Of a stretch of 64,000 nucleotides of DNA, positions 35,101 to 46,997 are shown piece after piece. This stretch comes from Hofstenia miamia (lineage: Eukaryota > Xenacoelomorpha > Acoela): assembly GCA_004352715.1 (NCBI GenBank), contig SCFE01000065.1:681854-745853 (forward strand), given 5' to 3'. The notes beneath the pieces are model-generated. The model searched no databases and was not told the DNA's origin. It saw only the letters and a program-made list of their open reading frames with translations. The stretch's first letter is position 1, and each line of letters begins with the position of its first letter. A program made the translations under genes and the position numbers.

Positions 35101-38090
35101 GCAATCATTGCCTCTTAGAACTTGAATTGTGTTGGATAAATTGAATCTCTGGTAAGGCATACCACTTTTTAAAAATGGTGCTCATGTGAAATACTTGCTT
35201 TGTTTTGGTCATATTACTTAATGTTCCGTAGTGTTTCTGCAAATGTTTTCAACTTGGAACACAAAAAAATATTCCATAGCAATTTCATCTCGTGTCTACT
35301 ATTCATAAAAATTTTTGTAAATGGTGATGTTTACTGGTCTGTTCCATTTACTCCCATTAGCTTTGGTCCTAATTCCTTCTCATACCAGAATCATGAAATT
35401 TTCTGATTCTTTTGTCCCTTGTGGTTCCATGACATCACTTCTATTTTCACCAAAATATTTTGAGATCTGTAATCATTAATGTTTCCAGTCAAATGTTATT
35501 TCTCATTGAAATATTTACTCCCAGGTCCTAGTTCATGGTACTGAATGGTGCCGCAAGTCCCCAATTTAGTTATCACTGTCCACATCTTTTGTTTTTGATC
35601 AAATTATGTTCAATGTCGTCTTTGTATATTTGTTATACTGTTTAAGTGTCCTTTTTATCTTCTACTTTCATCGGTTGCCATATCATAACTGTTGATAAAC
35701 TGTAAGCGTTTGACAAGCAGTACATTGCCTACTAGTTTTCAACGTCTTTTCAAATGTACTGAGCATATTAAGTTTGTATTTGATAATACCTGGATATTTG
35801 GGGTCGTTTACTAGGTTACAAACGCATGCCATTGTTGACCCTTGAATTATTCCAAATACCATTGCAGCTAGAATCAAAATGTTCACTAAGAATTTCGTGA
35901 AAAATGAAGAATACTTCGTAGGGTAGACAACGGCAATGAATCTGTTAAAAGCTATCACCGTCATTATGATGAGAGAAGCAAGTGGGAAGAAGCCCTAAAA
36001 ATGTCAATCAAGTTTAAAACAAGTTAAAAGTATTTTGGATATTTGACCATTTTTAGTGTTTCACCATAAATCAATCTAACCCTAACCCAAAAAATCAAAA
36101 CAGACTCCACTTTTTAACCCTATATCTAGGTCTAACCCTTAACCACAGAATTATAGAGCTTATTTCTCAATCGAAAACTGTTTAGGCTACGGTTAGACTA
36201 TACGATTGGTTGCAAGAACAGTTACAAAATCACGGCACATCACTAATTATCTCGTGTGGTTAGATGTGCGATTCTACCAAATTGTGACAAATCACCTAGT
36301 CTAACCCTAGCCTTAGAAATGTTTTCAAAGCACAAATACATGTACGCTGTAGATTCGACGTGAATTAGTTTTAAAATGGAGGGAAATGTGTGATGTTAAT
36401 TTGTCCGAACATAAAGCTATTAAGCATGTTGCAGAATGAATTAAAAACACGTGTTCTTTTTGTTTAATTAATAGTTTAAAACCGCAACTGCCGCTTACCG
36501 GTTGTTATTTTGTAATCAAAGAGCTTAATTCCAGACAACTTATTTATCTATTTTTCAATCCAGATATTCGTTAAAATTCATTTTAAATTGACATTTTCTG
36601 TTTTCTAGACTTTTGCTAGTCTTTCTAAGAATTTCTTTGATGATCAAAGATAATCCGGTCTCGCCTCTTTCACCCCACTGCAGAATGAATTCCTTTTATA
36701 TCGAACTTTTGTTCTGAATTCTCTAGAGAATTTTTAGCAACGGCAATAAGAGCGAGTTCTTGTCGGGATTATGGCATTGATCCCATTCTTCCAACTTTAT
36801 TTTTTTGGAAATTTTCCTTCCATTTTTATTTTTAATAAGCCATGTAAGTTTTAAATGTCTTCATTAAACTATGCACAGCAAATGAAGTTATAATGTGTTG
36901 GGGCCGTATTTTATTTTAGAGGACCCAGTTCAAGTGACGTCATAAAATTGGTATTACTACACCTCAACCATTTCAATTGTATTGCATTTCATCATGTTGA
37001 TTAATTTTTTGCAAAATTTTTAAGTTTTGGGGTAGGGATTGGGGTTAGGATTAAAGTATAATTATTATTTTATGACGTAACTGCAAGTGGGTCCCCTAAA
37101 GTAAAATGACGCCTTGTGTTTGAATGAATGGTTGAAATGAGAAAAACAGTGTTAATAACTGATTGCATCAAAACATACAAAGCACGCAAGTCGGGCTATA
37201 AGTTGAACAGGTCTTTTGTTTAAAACCAATCCAATCGCGCATTGATCACTTACTTTATCTAGTCATTATAATTTTGGAATTAGTAAAACTAAGTGACAAA
37301 AGGGATGTGCCGGAATCCGCTATCCGCAATTATCCAGATAGCCGGTATCCTGTAAAATTTAACTTATTTAGCGGGTTTTACCGGTTAAAATATTCTGAGA
37401 TTGATTTAAAAATGGAATTTTCGAGGAAAGAGCTGTTTTTCTATGACATAGTATATTCAATTCACTATCAGAATCCCATCTTTACTGACAAGGTTGTTGT
37501 GGTATAAAATTTATTGATTTTCTTGCAGGATAGGATGTTACCAAGATGGCTTCCATTCGCAGCAGCTTGTGGTTGCCTAGTTTGTCAACAGCGCAAAGGC
37601 TATAAAAAAATATTTTCATTAATAGAACTGACAAGTATATTGCTTTTATGATTTATTCTTTCTTAGAGTAATTGCAGTCATAAGTGATATGCATCATTAA
37701 CAATTCATAGTGGTATTTGATTTAACGTAAATGCTTCGTGTTAATAATTGCTTTAAATGTTTTAAATTATTTCGTAATCATTAGTTTGGTAAACGTTTTT
37801 TTTACCTGTAAAAAATGATCCACTAAGCAGAATAGATATGGTGGGCTGTCTGCACCAGTGTATGCTTTGACTGTGTTTGTGAGAAGATAGTATATGCAGC
37901 AAGTGAAGTCGACGAATCCCAGTGATAAAATTAGAGTTTCACTCGGTTGCCGGTGACTCTTTTTAATGTACGCGCGGATGACCAGTAAGTTGCCACAGGT
38001 GCCTATAAGCGTGATGACCGCGCTGATTACGGCAAATGCAACTGCATTCAGCATCCCTAAACATAAACTCATCGATAAATGATTATGCAT
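28931..38090 (-). CDS. class A (rhodopsin-like) orphan GPCR, complete five-exon gene
   Basis: Join of 38,090-37,806, 35,994-35,790, 34,337-34,191, 31,118-30,898 and 29,131-28,931 gives 352 residues. All four introns are GT-AG and the phases agree (0, 1, 1, 0). Visible class A hallmarks are GN in TM1 (33-34), Asp in TM2 (61), a TM3 cysteine (88), NRF at the end of TM3 (112-114) in place of DRY, loop-2 cysteines (152, 154), SPY in TM6 (259-261) and NPFTY in TM7 (300-304). The length is typical of a peptide or small-ligand receptor with short termini. TM4 Trp, TM5 Pro and CWxP are missing. An Asn in the DRY position recalls melatonin, GPR84 and Moody/Tre1-type receptors, but I cannot assign a ligand or family. 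It would be a seven-helix plasma-membrane receptor coupling to G proteins. The start is the first ATG after an in-frame TGA 42 nt upstream. Confidence 0.88.
30898..31118 (-). CDS. GPCR exon 4 (loop 3 and TM6)
   Basis: 221 nt, acceptor TATTTAG, donor TTTAAG/GTATTT. It encodes the last two bases of codon 213 and residues 214-286: a 30-residue polar loop 3 with many Lys and Asp, TM6, and the third extracellular loop up to the start of TM7. Phase 1 at its start matches exon 3 and phase 0 at its end matches exon 5. Confidence 0.88.
31153..31400 (-). repeat. direct repeats flanking a segment absent from the other copy
   Basis: Two related 36 bp blocks (31,153-31,188 and about 31,364-31,400, both containing TGT(A/T)AAGATT(C/T)G(T/C)ACACTG) flank about 175 bp. 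The left-arm copy near 18,590-18,645 has only one such block and lacks the spacer. Either recombination between the repeats removed about 210 bp there, or the segment was gained here. It lies in the intron upstream of exon 4. Confidence 0.65.
33731..33955 (-). mobile_element. hAT-like MITE family H2, right-arm copy
   Basis: Reverse-complement counterpart of 15,763-15,987, with CAGTGGCGGG at its left edge and CGCGTCACTG at its right, in the intron between exons 3 and 4. Confidence 0.6.
34191..34337 (-). CDS. GPCR exon 3 (TM5)
   Basis: 147 nt using the TATACAG acceptor, not the TTGCAG 15 bases upstream, which would put a TAA in frame. It supplies the end of codon 164 (GTA, Val) and residues 165-212: a short extracellular stretch, TM5, and the start of loop 3. 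The usual TM5 proline is absent. Confidence 0.88.
35790..35994 (-). CDS. GPCR exon 2 (TM3 to extracellular loop 2)
   Basis: 205 nt, acceptor TTTTTAG, donor CCAG/GTATTA. It encodes residues 96-163: the cytoplasmic half of TM3 ending in NRF, intracellular loop 2 with VVYP, TM4 without the conserved Trp, and loop 2 with Cys-Val-Cys, one of which can pair with Cys88. Confidence 0.9.
36185..36312. mobile_element. PIF/Harbinger-type MITE (right-arm copy)
   Basis: Reverse-complement partner of 12,496-12,623: 128 bp, ends GGCTA...TAGCC, flanked by TTA at 36,182-36,184 and 36,313-36,315. Confidence 0.65.
36896..37805. other. remainder of receptor intron 1, unique to this copy
   Basis: Lies between the edge of the inverted duplication and exon 1. 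The plus-strand frame at 37,274-37,507 is not recognisable. No second gene seen. Confidence 0.4.
37806..38090 (-). CDS. GPCR exon 1 (N terminus, TM1, TM2, start of TM3)
   Basis: 285 nt, 95 codons, ending at a TTACAG/GTAAAA donor in phase 0. There is a very short N terminus without a signal peptide, TM1 with the CGNLL motif, a basic first intracellular loop, TM2 with SLGFVDF containing the conserved Asp, and Cys88 entering TM3. An in-frame TGA lies 42 nt upstream and the ATG has G at -3. A 5' non-coding exon is possible because an AAGTAAG acceptor-like site sits just upstream. Confidence 0.88.
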
Positions 38091-38194
38091 GGCGTTGCTC
38101 TTCCAAAGTCTCTCCCCGATCTTACTTTTTCACAAGTTAAACCTTTTGATATTTTATAATTTTATAACAATAGCAGAACTTCTTTAGTCTTTAA

Positions 38195-38411
38195 CACTAG
38201 AGGTACCAAATGTGTCAAAATTGGCTCAAATTAAAATTTTGTTTACTTGTGTATGCGTTCATTAAAAACAACAGCAGGTATATACATCTCCAAAAATATT
38301 GATAATCTATTTGAATTTCCATAAGTAAAATTATTTTCTTTCTTTTATGTATTATTTTAATTGAAATGCTACATGTAAAATGAATCACAAGGAGTAATGG
38401 TACTTCTAGTG
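38195..38411. mobile_element. TTAA-type (piggyBac-like) MITE
   Basis: A 217 bp element with terminal inverted repeats CACTAGAGGTACCA / CACTAGAAGTACCA (one mismatch) and TTAA on both sides (38,191-38,194 and 38,412-38,415). No coding frame. It lies just upstream of the receptor start. Confidence 0.75.
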
Positions 38412-38447
38412 TTAAGCAACGTGAGCCTTCAACATATCATTGAATAA

Positions 38448-38694
38448 CAGTGGCGCGTTACGGGGAGGCGACCCTCCTTTTTGGGCTAACTGCGAACACT
38501 TAAAATAATGTTCTCTTTTCCCCAAACTTGAAAATAGTTCACGTTAATTCAAGATGTTATCAATCGATTTGCTGCTAAAAACAGACGATTGCATTTTGAA
38601 AAGGCTTATTTTTGTTAAAAAAACATTTTTTGCAATTTTTTTCTGTAAAAATGGGTGTCAGCCTCCCCCCCCCGTTTTAAAAATCCTAGAGCCT
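38448..38694 (+). mobile_element. hAT-like MITE family H2, diverged copy
   Basis: Starts CAGTGGCGCG and runs through the same ordered blocks as 15,763-15,987 (GAAAATAGTTCACGTT, GATGTTATC, a C-rich run, TTTTAAAAATCCTA) with extra sequence in the middle. The right terminus is degraded. Confidence 0.6.
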
Positions 38695-41600
38695 CATTTA
38701 TTATTATGAACATCAAACGTTTAATAACTGTAGATTCATGAAGCTATAGAATTTTGATTTTTGAACTATAATTTTTTACTGTATAGTTATATAAGAAATA
38801 TTGTAATAAATATTTTGTTAAATGAATGAGACGTTTATTGTCATTTCGAACATTGTTATTGGATTGATGATTGACCAATAATAACTCAAAATTAATTACA
38901 AAACGGCTTGAAAAATATTTAAGGAACGTTTAAAGGTTTTTTAGAAAACCTTGCAATTTTCGAAACTGGTTGTGTTTCGCATAAACTCATATTGCTGGAT
39001 ACCTGAAAATAATTAGTTATTGAATTCTATTTTAAGCTCAACGTTCAATAATTTTTATTTTTAAGCAAATAAATTCTTGATTTATTAAATTACTTTTCTG
39101 TTGCTTGCTGAAAGTCCATCTTTTAGCTGATGATCTCAGCTTTAGTTTTTTCATTCACTACTGTATCCTAATTGAAGAATGAATCAAGTACGGAGTTGAA
39201 ACTGGGTCTGGACATCAAATCAAACCAACATTTTATCAAACACTTCGAACAATAACAAACCCTATCCCAATATTAATAAAATTCCTTATAATAAATGGTA
39301 ATTTGATGAGTATAGTGTTGTTGTATTTCTGCATCTAGCGGCATACGCAGGTTTTTTTCAGGTAGTCAAATTTTACGTGTCAATGGTATAGCTACTGAAG
39401 CTTGCCTATATAGTCCCAACTGTAATGATTACGCATGGCATGACTATATTCATAAGATGTTGCTCTGGCATACCGGAATCTAATACAATTTTGATGAAAA
39501 CATGATCAGGTAGTTTACCATTTCAATTCCCTATTTCGTCCTTAATTAGTTACCGAGATACTTAAAAGTTGCACTCTCCTAATTAATTTCTTCCTGGTGA
39601 ACCTCGGGTTACAAATGATTTCGTTGCCTTAGCTTACGAAGTCAACGTGTGAATTTATTCGTTGCTGATTTTTAGGGGAGTGTAGTTAAATATATTCATT
39701 ACCGTGAAATATTTACTGTAATTTAAAGTTTTTATTTCCCACAGTGCTCTTTACAATCAAACATTAGTCTTTATCAAAGTTATTTTCTTTGCTTTTCTCT
39801 TTGTAGCTAATTTATTTTATTTCTTTAACTAATTCCTCTATTACTCGCTTATGGTGCCTTCGTTTATGCATTCCCTGCTTCCCAAATTTTTGACAATATC
39901 ATGCTTCGCCCTTCGTTTAATAGTGTGCTTTTTCTATGGAGATTTTCCCACGATATAAAAATCATTTAAAGGGAAAAGCTTTGCTTTAGGATTGAAACAG
40001 GTTTAGTTAAAATTGAAAATGATTTGGGTATAGTCACAACGAATGCTTGTCTGTTTGTACAATAATAAGGCCTTGTCAAAAAGTAACTAAATTTTTAGGT
40101 TGTTAATAGTGCACTTCATTTTCTTTGGGCCACATTTCGGTTATTTTAGAAATATAATAATTTGATTATTTTAGAATGTATGTTATTCATCAATCAACAT
40201 TATTTACAATATTTGCAGGATTTTTATTGTAGCCTCCAAATTTTGATGTGTTCGTTAGATGACATGCCATTTATTCCAATGTATAGAGTAATAACTAAAA
40301 TAATATGTGACACATCGGGTTGAAAAATAATTATCTTTTATATTATCTTTGTTACAATTTGATTTTGAATATGAGGTATATGCTGACTGTGAGCCCGGGC
40401 CGTAATGGGGGAGGGGGTTGTTGATCTAACGCGACCAATGAGTCGGGTCATATTTCTTGCTAAATTTTTTAGTTGGGATGAGTTGGGTTAGGTAATAAAA
40501 AATATGCTATAAACATATATAAATTGGTTGGTTTGGTCAATGTCTCAAATTAATTCGGGGCATGACATGCCCGCATGAATGCAGGCTTGCAGCAGAGTTA
40601 TATATATTGTTTGCGTTAATTTTTTTATTTCAGTATAAATTCATATAATTTTTAGTACTATTTTTCTATTTTTTCTTTTTAATACATTTCTTTTCAAGCG
40701 TGCTTATAAATAAGTTTAATGAAGAAGAAACTGTAAGCATATTGAAATTGTGATTGGGTCATATTTGGGTCGAACCCACCAAAGACTTAATAGAAATTGA
40801 GTTATTTGGGCCAAAATTCATTAGATGAACTTTGGGTTGGGTCAATATTTCTTTGCCCTTTTTCAGCCCTGCTGTAAATAAATGTCTATATGAAAACCAA
40901 AATTCGTCAATTGAAGTAAAATATTGTCTGTATAGTCATTTAAAACAGAAGGCAAAGTTTTGTAACCAGCAGTAAAACTATTCAATTACATGTACTTGAA
41001 AACAAATGTTTGTTTCAGTCATAATTATGACAAAAGAGAAAAAGTTGATGTGGAACGTAGTTTACAGACTTTTAGTGCACTTTATCCTAATAACAGATGC
41101 TTTCAATGTGTGCGAAGCATATACTTTCGAATCATTCTTAATGCAAACTGTTGCTTTCCTACATATGATGGCATTTTGTACTTTTTAATTGTGTGTACAT
41201 GCAATTGAAACACTCTTATACTTTGTATTTGAGTCATTACAGATTTCAATGTTGTGGAAATTATCAGTGAAAGTTAAAAGCAAGCAATGGTTTTTAACTT
41301 AAATCTTTTGTTTTATATCGAAATTAAAACGAAAACAATAATAAGATTTTGTAGGCAAGCTTTGTTTGGCAGCTATGACATTTTGCCAACGCGTCCATTA
41401 GTAATTAACCTTAAATTCCCAGGAGTTTTTTTTAAGATTTCTAATATTTCTTCAAATCATTTTTAATTTTCACAATTCACAAACTATTAAAAATGTTTAA
41501 GCCCCAAAAACATCACTTTATAGAGAATGTGCTTCTTTCATTAACTGTTATTGTCCAGTCCAATCGCGCCCTGAGGGGCAACGAATACTGACTTTGCGTA

Positions 41601-43239
41601 GGACATACCTCAATTGGGATTGTGTGGCTTTCATACAAAAGAAGTTAATTTTATATTTAATGGAATTTAGATTGCCTGATTATATAAATTTTACATTTTT
41701 CGAAATAATCGAAATTTTCAAAAATAGTTAATAAACATTAATGCTCTAGCGCAAGTGTCCCATGAAAGCACATCATAGAGATCTGGATACCAGAACTCTA
41801 TGAAGGGCATTTAGCAATAGATTTTTCAATATCTATATTTGAATAGCAAGTTTTTCAGTTGATTTTGGATTACTTTTTCAAATGGCTAAATGTGCGAGAT
41901 GCAACATATCAAACCCACAAAATTTTTTCAGTACCAAGTGAAATGTTGGGATTGAGGTATCCAAACCGTAACCATGCCAATCTTTGCGAATGTTTCGAGT
42001 CAGCCAGCTTGAGTTTATAAGAATGAATGAGAACAAAATATGAACAGAACGTATGGTGGAAACGTAATATTTCCAACCACATTAATGAGGCTTATAAATT
42101 CTAGACTGACAGCGGAAATAGAATTATGTGGGCGACGTGAATTTTTAATGCAATTTTGAATTTTTTTCACATTTGCTATGTAAAGAGGTTCATTACAATT
42201 TTAAATCTTGCATCATTATCTTTGTAAACATGATCGTCATGTGTGAACTATATTCTTATATATGATTGAATGCTCTGCAAGTTATAGAAGAAGCACTTTA
42301 AAGCCTACACGTTTTCTTCTTAGTGTCATGATATTTATTGGTTTTGACGCTGTGATATTGATAGAACCAGTGAAGCATGTAGTGGAGACCTTTTACATGA
42401 GTTTCTTAAAATATTTGTTCATGTACTTAATAATTTCCTGTTTTCACTTCTCACAAATCAGTATAAATAATCCCCCAAAACTATTACGGATGGACTTAAA
42501 ATTTTATGATTAAGCCCACACAGAAGTAGACTGCTTTTAAACAGCCTATCTCAACCAGCGGTTTAATGTACTACGTGCTCGGACAATAAATAAACATACG
42601 TTATTAGGAATTCTCGTTTCTAAACAAAGGATTTAGTAAAGCTACGTGGTTAACAACTTAGTTTATTCAATGTCACAGTAGAAATTATTTTTGTTTTATA
42701 GGTACTTGAATAACTAATCAGGTTGAAATAGACTGGTAAATCGTAATTACATTTTAAATTTATTCTAGATTTTAAGTCAATGTATAAAAACACTTGTCTT
42801 TTAAATTTCTTCTCTGCTTTGTCGGTTGGCGCTTTGACAAAAGATGATTCTGTTCAACCAAGTCTAGAATATTCCGACAGCTGCGTTTCCATCTCTTTGA
42901 TTCGGATGTAAATAGTTTCCTTTCACTGCATGCCTTAAGTATTTACATCAATTTTGTAAATAGGAGAAACATAGAAATCAAATATCAATTAATATTGGAT
43001 TCCAATCCCACACTTCTGTTTGCTATTCAGTCCAGTATTTAATTGGAGGCCAGGGTAGGCAGTGCCCCCCTCCTCTCCCGCAAATGCTTAAAATGGAGAT
43101 ATCATACGTTTACACAACTGCATTCATTAAAATTTAATCAGCAATTCTCTTCAAATAATTTTTTATTTTGTTGTTACTATTACATGTTATGTTAACTATC
43201 AATGTTGTTGCACTTTTTACTATTGCAAAAAGTGCCTTT
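38695..43239. other. gene-free, repeat-bearing stretch
   Basis: No exon with recognisable product. A GGGTTGGGTC-rich dispersed repeat spans about 40,390-40,870. The frames at 40,990-41,208 and 42,262-42,513 are AT-rich and lack homology that I recognise. Confidence 0.4.
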
Positions 43240-43587
43240 CAGACTTGTCAACGAGCCGAGCTTGAGCACAGTATTTGATATACAACGAGCCCAAAACGAG
43301 CCTATTTTAGACAAAGCAAGCTTATTGTTCTGCTTGTTAATTTGATTACGGAGATTTTTCTTATTTTTTGCAGTCAGCATGACTTTCCTATAATCTTATT
43401 TCAGAAATGTTAAATAATAGGAAGAGTTATGTAAAAAATTATTTGAGCACAATATTTTTAAAAAAAATACCGAGCTACAACGCGCCTCATTCAAAGTTAT
43501 TATGTGGCGAGGTGAGCCGAACCGAACTTTCACAAAATTTAAACGAGCCGAGCCGAGCTTGGAAATGTTGGCTCGTTGATAAGTCTG
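43240..43587 (+). mobile_element. hAT-type MITE, family H1 (full-length copy)
   Basis: 348 bp from CAGACTTGTCAACGAG to CTCGTTGATAAGTCTG, flanked by GTGCCTTT (43,232-43,239) and GTGCCTGT (43,588-43,595), 7 of 8 identical. The same internal blocks as the copy at 8,985. Confidence 0.85.
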
Positions 43588-43595
43588 GTGCCTGT

Positions 43596-44925
43596 GTTTA
43601 CCCAATCTCAATTTCGATGTTTATGGTAACCGGGAATAAGAATTGCTGTGTTGCCCTGAAGTTAGAAATAGCAGGCGATCTGTCAACCACAAAAGAAGAG
43701 TTGACGACTTCTGCAGCTGGAATGATCTAATAGGAATCGAAAGTCTGTATGCAACTATCCCCTTCGTATTGAACGTTTAACCTTGTAGACCTAAACGTTT
43801 TAGCCCGCTTAATAATAGGTTAAGATTTCTCAAGAAATCTTTAATTTATATAGAATTGTAAAATACTATTTTAAGGCATGCTGTATTTCAAAATTTACAT
43901 GGTTTTGAGAATGAAAAAACAAAACATTCTTGGTCTTGACCAAACTCAGTTAGGCTACAGATAATTAAAGCATAACAAATTCTATTGTCAACCATTAGTT
44001 AAATCATAATTCAATAACTATATTTGTTTAGCTTATTGTCACCCCGAAGGATCAAATTTTTGCTACAATGAACCATTATAAAATTTTACGATCAATTTAA
44101 ACCAGTGTTGTATAAACCAGTATTATTCAAACGCCAGTACGCGAGTATTTGGCTTCGGCACGCAGTCAATTAGGAGAAATTGTAAATTGAGTAATTTGTT
44201 TTATGTTGATCAGAAAGTCCATCTAATAATTGTTAGGCAACGATAATGTTCAATCTGCTTTCCCAGCTATAGACTGTTTGGTGGGGTTTTGTGTATTTGT
44301 TACAAAAGTAATGGCTTTGCTCTTGACCGGCACGCCAAGTGAGAGAAGGAGCTCAGCCGGTACACGGCATAAACCCAGCGAGGTTTTTTTGCAAAGCATG
44401 TTGGAATATTCTGGTAAAAATTTACCAACAAGTTGAGAAAGTTGTCTATTTTTGTAATATTTTTTGATATTCATTTTAGCAAAAATACATCATTTCTAAA
44501 TAGAACTTTTTAACACGTTTTAAGCAATACGTACTTAGTTAGAAGTCTTCTTAATTTTCTTCTTAATTTCTTTTTTTCATTAGGTCAAAATTCTAAGTTT
44601 TTGGTCAATTTTTGTGATAAATTACTACATTTTTAAGTCAAAAAATAATCGCTTTGTTATGTGTAAAAACGTGTTTCCATTTATAAATGTAACACTTCCA
44701 TTTTGTACTATTTGATTATTCAGTACAAGTGATAAACCAGGATATATATATATATATATAGAAAAAGTGTTAAGAAAGAATAAGAGAGGATTATATATAT
44801 ATNNNNNNNNNNNNNNNNNNNNNNNNNNNNNNNNNNNNNNNNNNNNNNNNNNNNNNNNNNNNNNNNNNNNNNNNNNNNNNNNNNNNNNNNNNNNNNNNNN
44901 NNNNNNNNNNNNNNNNNNNNNNNNN

Positions 44926-44960
<35 letters not shown>

Positions 44961-45761
44961 ACAGAGAAATAAACTACAACACACATTTTAAAACCAACAT
45001 TTTACAACTTTGAGATACATTGTAGATGTTAAAATATAGAAAATATATGTCAATGCAATATCTAATTTTGAAATATATATATATATATATATAATTGTAG
45101 TGTGTGTGACCTCATAAAATGGATATTGCCATTCACAAAACGTATAAAATGTAATTGGCTTAATCCTCCATAGTATATGAAAGGCGTTGGTCTCATTTGT
45201 AAAGCTAAATTAACGGTGTTAATAATTGATGAATTCGTCTGCAGCTATATTTTGTGTTAAATAGACAATGGTCGATACAATTTTAATGATCTCTTTTCAT
45301 TGTACTGAAATGTATATTTTATTTAAAGAGTTTTTAGACAAGAGGACTTCGCTCAGCTAAATGCATTGCTTTAAGGCTACATCTGTTTAAATTTCCGACA
45401 GATCATCTGTCATTTGAAAGCATCTTCATTAGATTTATTTCATGTCTAATACCTGCATCGCTCTAATAAACTATACAGTTAATAACACCATGTAGCAAAT
45501 TACAGACGGAGTTAGTACCGATTTTTACGCCAGTCAAGTTTTTAGTATCGAAATTGAGTTGCCGATTCATGTAATTTTGCTACATATTTTTCCCGGTTAA
45601 AAATTCAAAGATTTTCTGATTGATCCTCTAAAATTTCCCATTTTATAAATTTTTAATTATTTGTAAACATATAGTTTTACTATATTATAGAACACTTTAA
45701 ATCCCTGCGCAATTTTCCTTAAACTTTTCTATTTACACTACATGTAATTCAATAATATAGG
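43596..45761. other. gene-free stretch with AT microsatellites and a gap
   Basis: Contains (AT)n tracts at 44,742-44,760, 44,793-44,802, 44,928-44,958 and 45,073-45,092, and the gap at 44,803-44,925. The overlapping frames at 44,230-44,474 are not recognisable. Confidence 0.5.
44803..44925. other. assembly gap, 123 N, inside an AT microsatellite
   Basis: Flanked on both sides by (AT)n, so the missing bases are probably more of the same low-complexity tract. Confidence 0.99.
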
Positions 45762-45769
45762 TATTGATG

Positions 45770-46997
45770 CAGGGTTGCAAACAAGGGAGGGGGCACGTGC
45801 CCCTCCAAAATTTTGAATTGATTAGAGATTTTTATAAAATTGACTGAGGTTCAACTGTGTGAGATGCCTTTTAAAGAGGAACATTCTTACATACTTGAAA
45901 TGTGTTTGAAATCATCAGAAAATGAATAAACTAAAATGCAATTTACTGTAGTATTTTATTATTTACGCTCCTTTTCACTATTTATGAACTAGAAAATATA
46001 TAATGTATGTAACGATATAGCATAAAATCAAATTGTTTAAATATATGTGATTGCTTTACAATTGATCAGAACTCTGATAAAATTGTGCTGATGTTTTGAA
46101 TGCAAGCGTTTTTCAGATTCATGCCAGAGAGAGCTTTGTTGGTGCTTCATTTAAAATATCATATATTTTCATGTTGTAATTGCTGAAAGATTTTAAAAAA
46201 TAATCATGAATATTTTGTTTTTTTGTGAATTTAAAGCATTTTCTACAGATTTTTAAACGCAATTAAATGGATCTAATTGAAAAATTTCCCCTTGGAGTAG
46301 TGTCTCTGAATGTTAAAAAATTCAAAAAAAAACTCGTGAAAATTCTTTTTACGCAATTTTAAGTGGAAGTAATTGCAGCATTTCCTCTTGTTTTTGATAG
46401 TTTCTATAAAAAGTAAACAATAATGTGAATTATAATTTGTTGCTACAAATGTTTTCGTATTGCAGTTTTATTGTCATTGACATTAAATTTTGAACAGTAA
46501 AAAATAATGTAGATGGTGAACTATAAGTCACTTTAATTGCATTTTTAAATATAACAACATTTTAAAACTTGACTTCAATAAAATGAAATGCTATTTATCG
46601 CCAATGTTATGTGGGTTGTCTACCATGTTTTCATATGAAAAAATTTCGATGACCTGAAGGGCAAAATCGTTCAGAAAATTGATCAAGAAAATATCAATGA
46701 ATTGCACCGTGCTGTGCAAATCTTGTAGAAAGATGTCAGATTGTAATTAACAAAAATTGTGGTTTGCTTGAAAACTTTTTGTGTATTCAAGGATGTTTCA
46801 TTTAATTGCAGTCAAGCTTTTACTATGTTGATATTTTTAAAAGTGAAATTGATTTTGCTTGTAATTCAAACAATCTATTTAATAATGCGATTATATCCTA
46901 GGACATGTAAAATACAAATGCGCAGGGTAGCACAGAAAATTGGTGGGAATGGTTTGGAAAAAATCACCGTTAAAATTTAAAGCTAGGTGCGCCCCTG
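45770..46997. mobile_element. hAT-type non-autonomous DNA transposon, 1.2 kb
   Basis: Begins CAGGGTTGCAAACAAGGG and ends GGTGCGCCCCTG (inverted CAGGG termini), flanked by a perfect 8 bp duplication TATTGATG at 45,762-45,769 and 46,998-47,005. GC-rich ends (a GGCACGTGCCCC palindrome near the left) contrast with an AT-rich, coding-free interior. The perfect target duplication suggests a fairly recent insertion. Confidence 0.8.

Larger units (their letters stand above)
29356..36895 (-). repeat. right arm of the large inverted duplication (main copy)
   Basis: Reverse-complement partner of 11,913-20,457. This arm is continuous, without N bases, and contains receptor exons 2 to 4, with exon 5 and exon 1 directly outside it, so it is the better representation of the locus. 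Confidence 0.8.

Noticed and set aside
40390-40870. GGGTTGGGTC-rich segment as a hAT element
   Set aside because: The two edges do not form inverted repeats and no target duplication was found, so the boundaries and class cannot be supported.
43407-43730. 107-codon plus-strand frame
   Set aside because: Its first half is the H1 MITE in one frame. The remainder has no recognisable domain.
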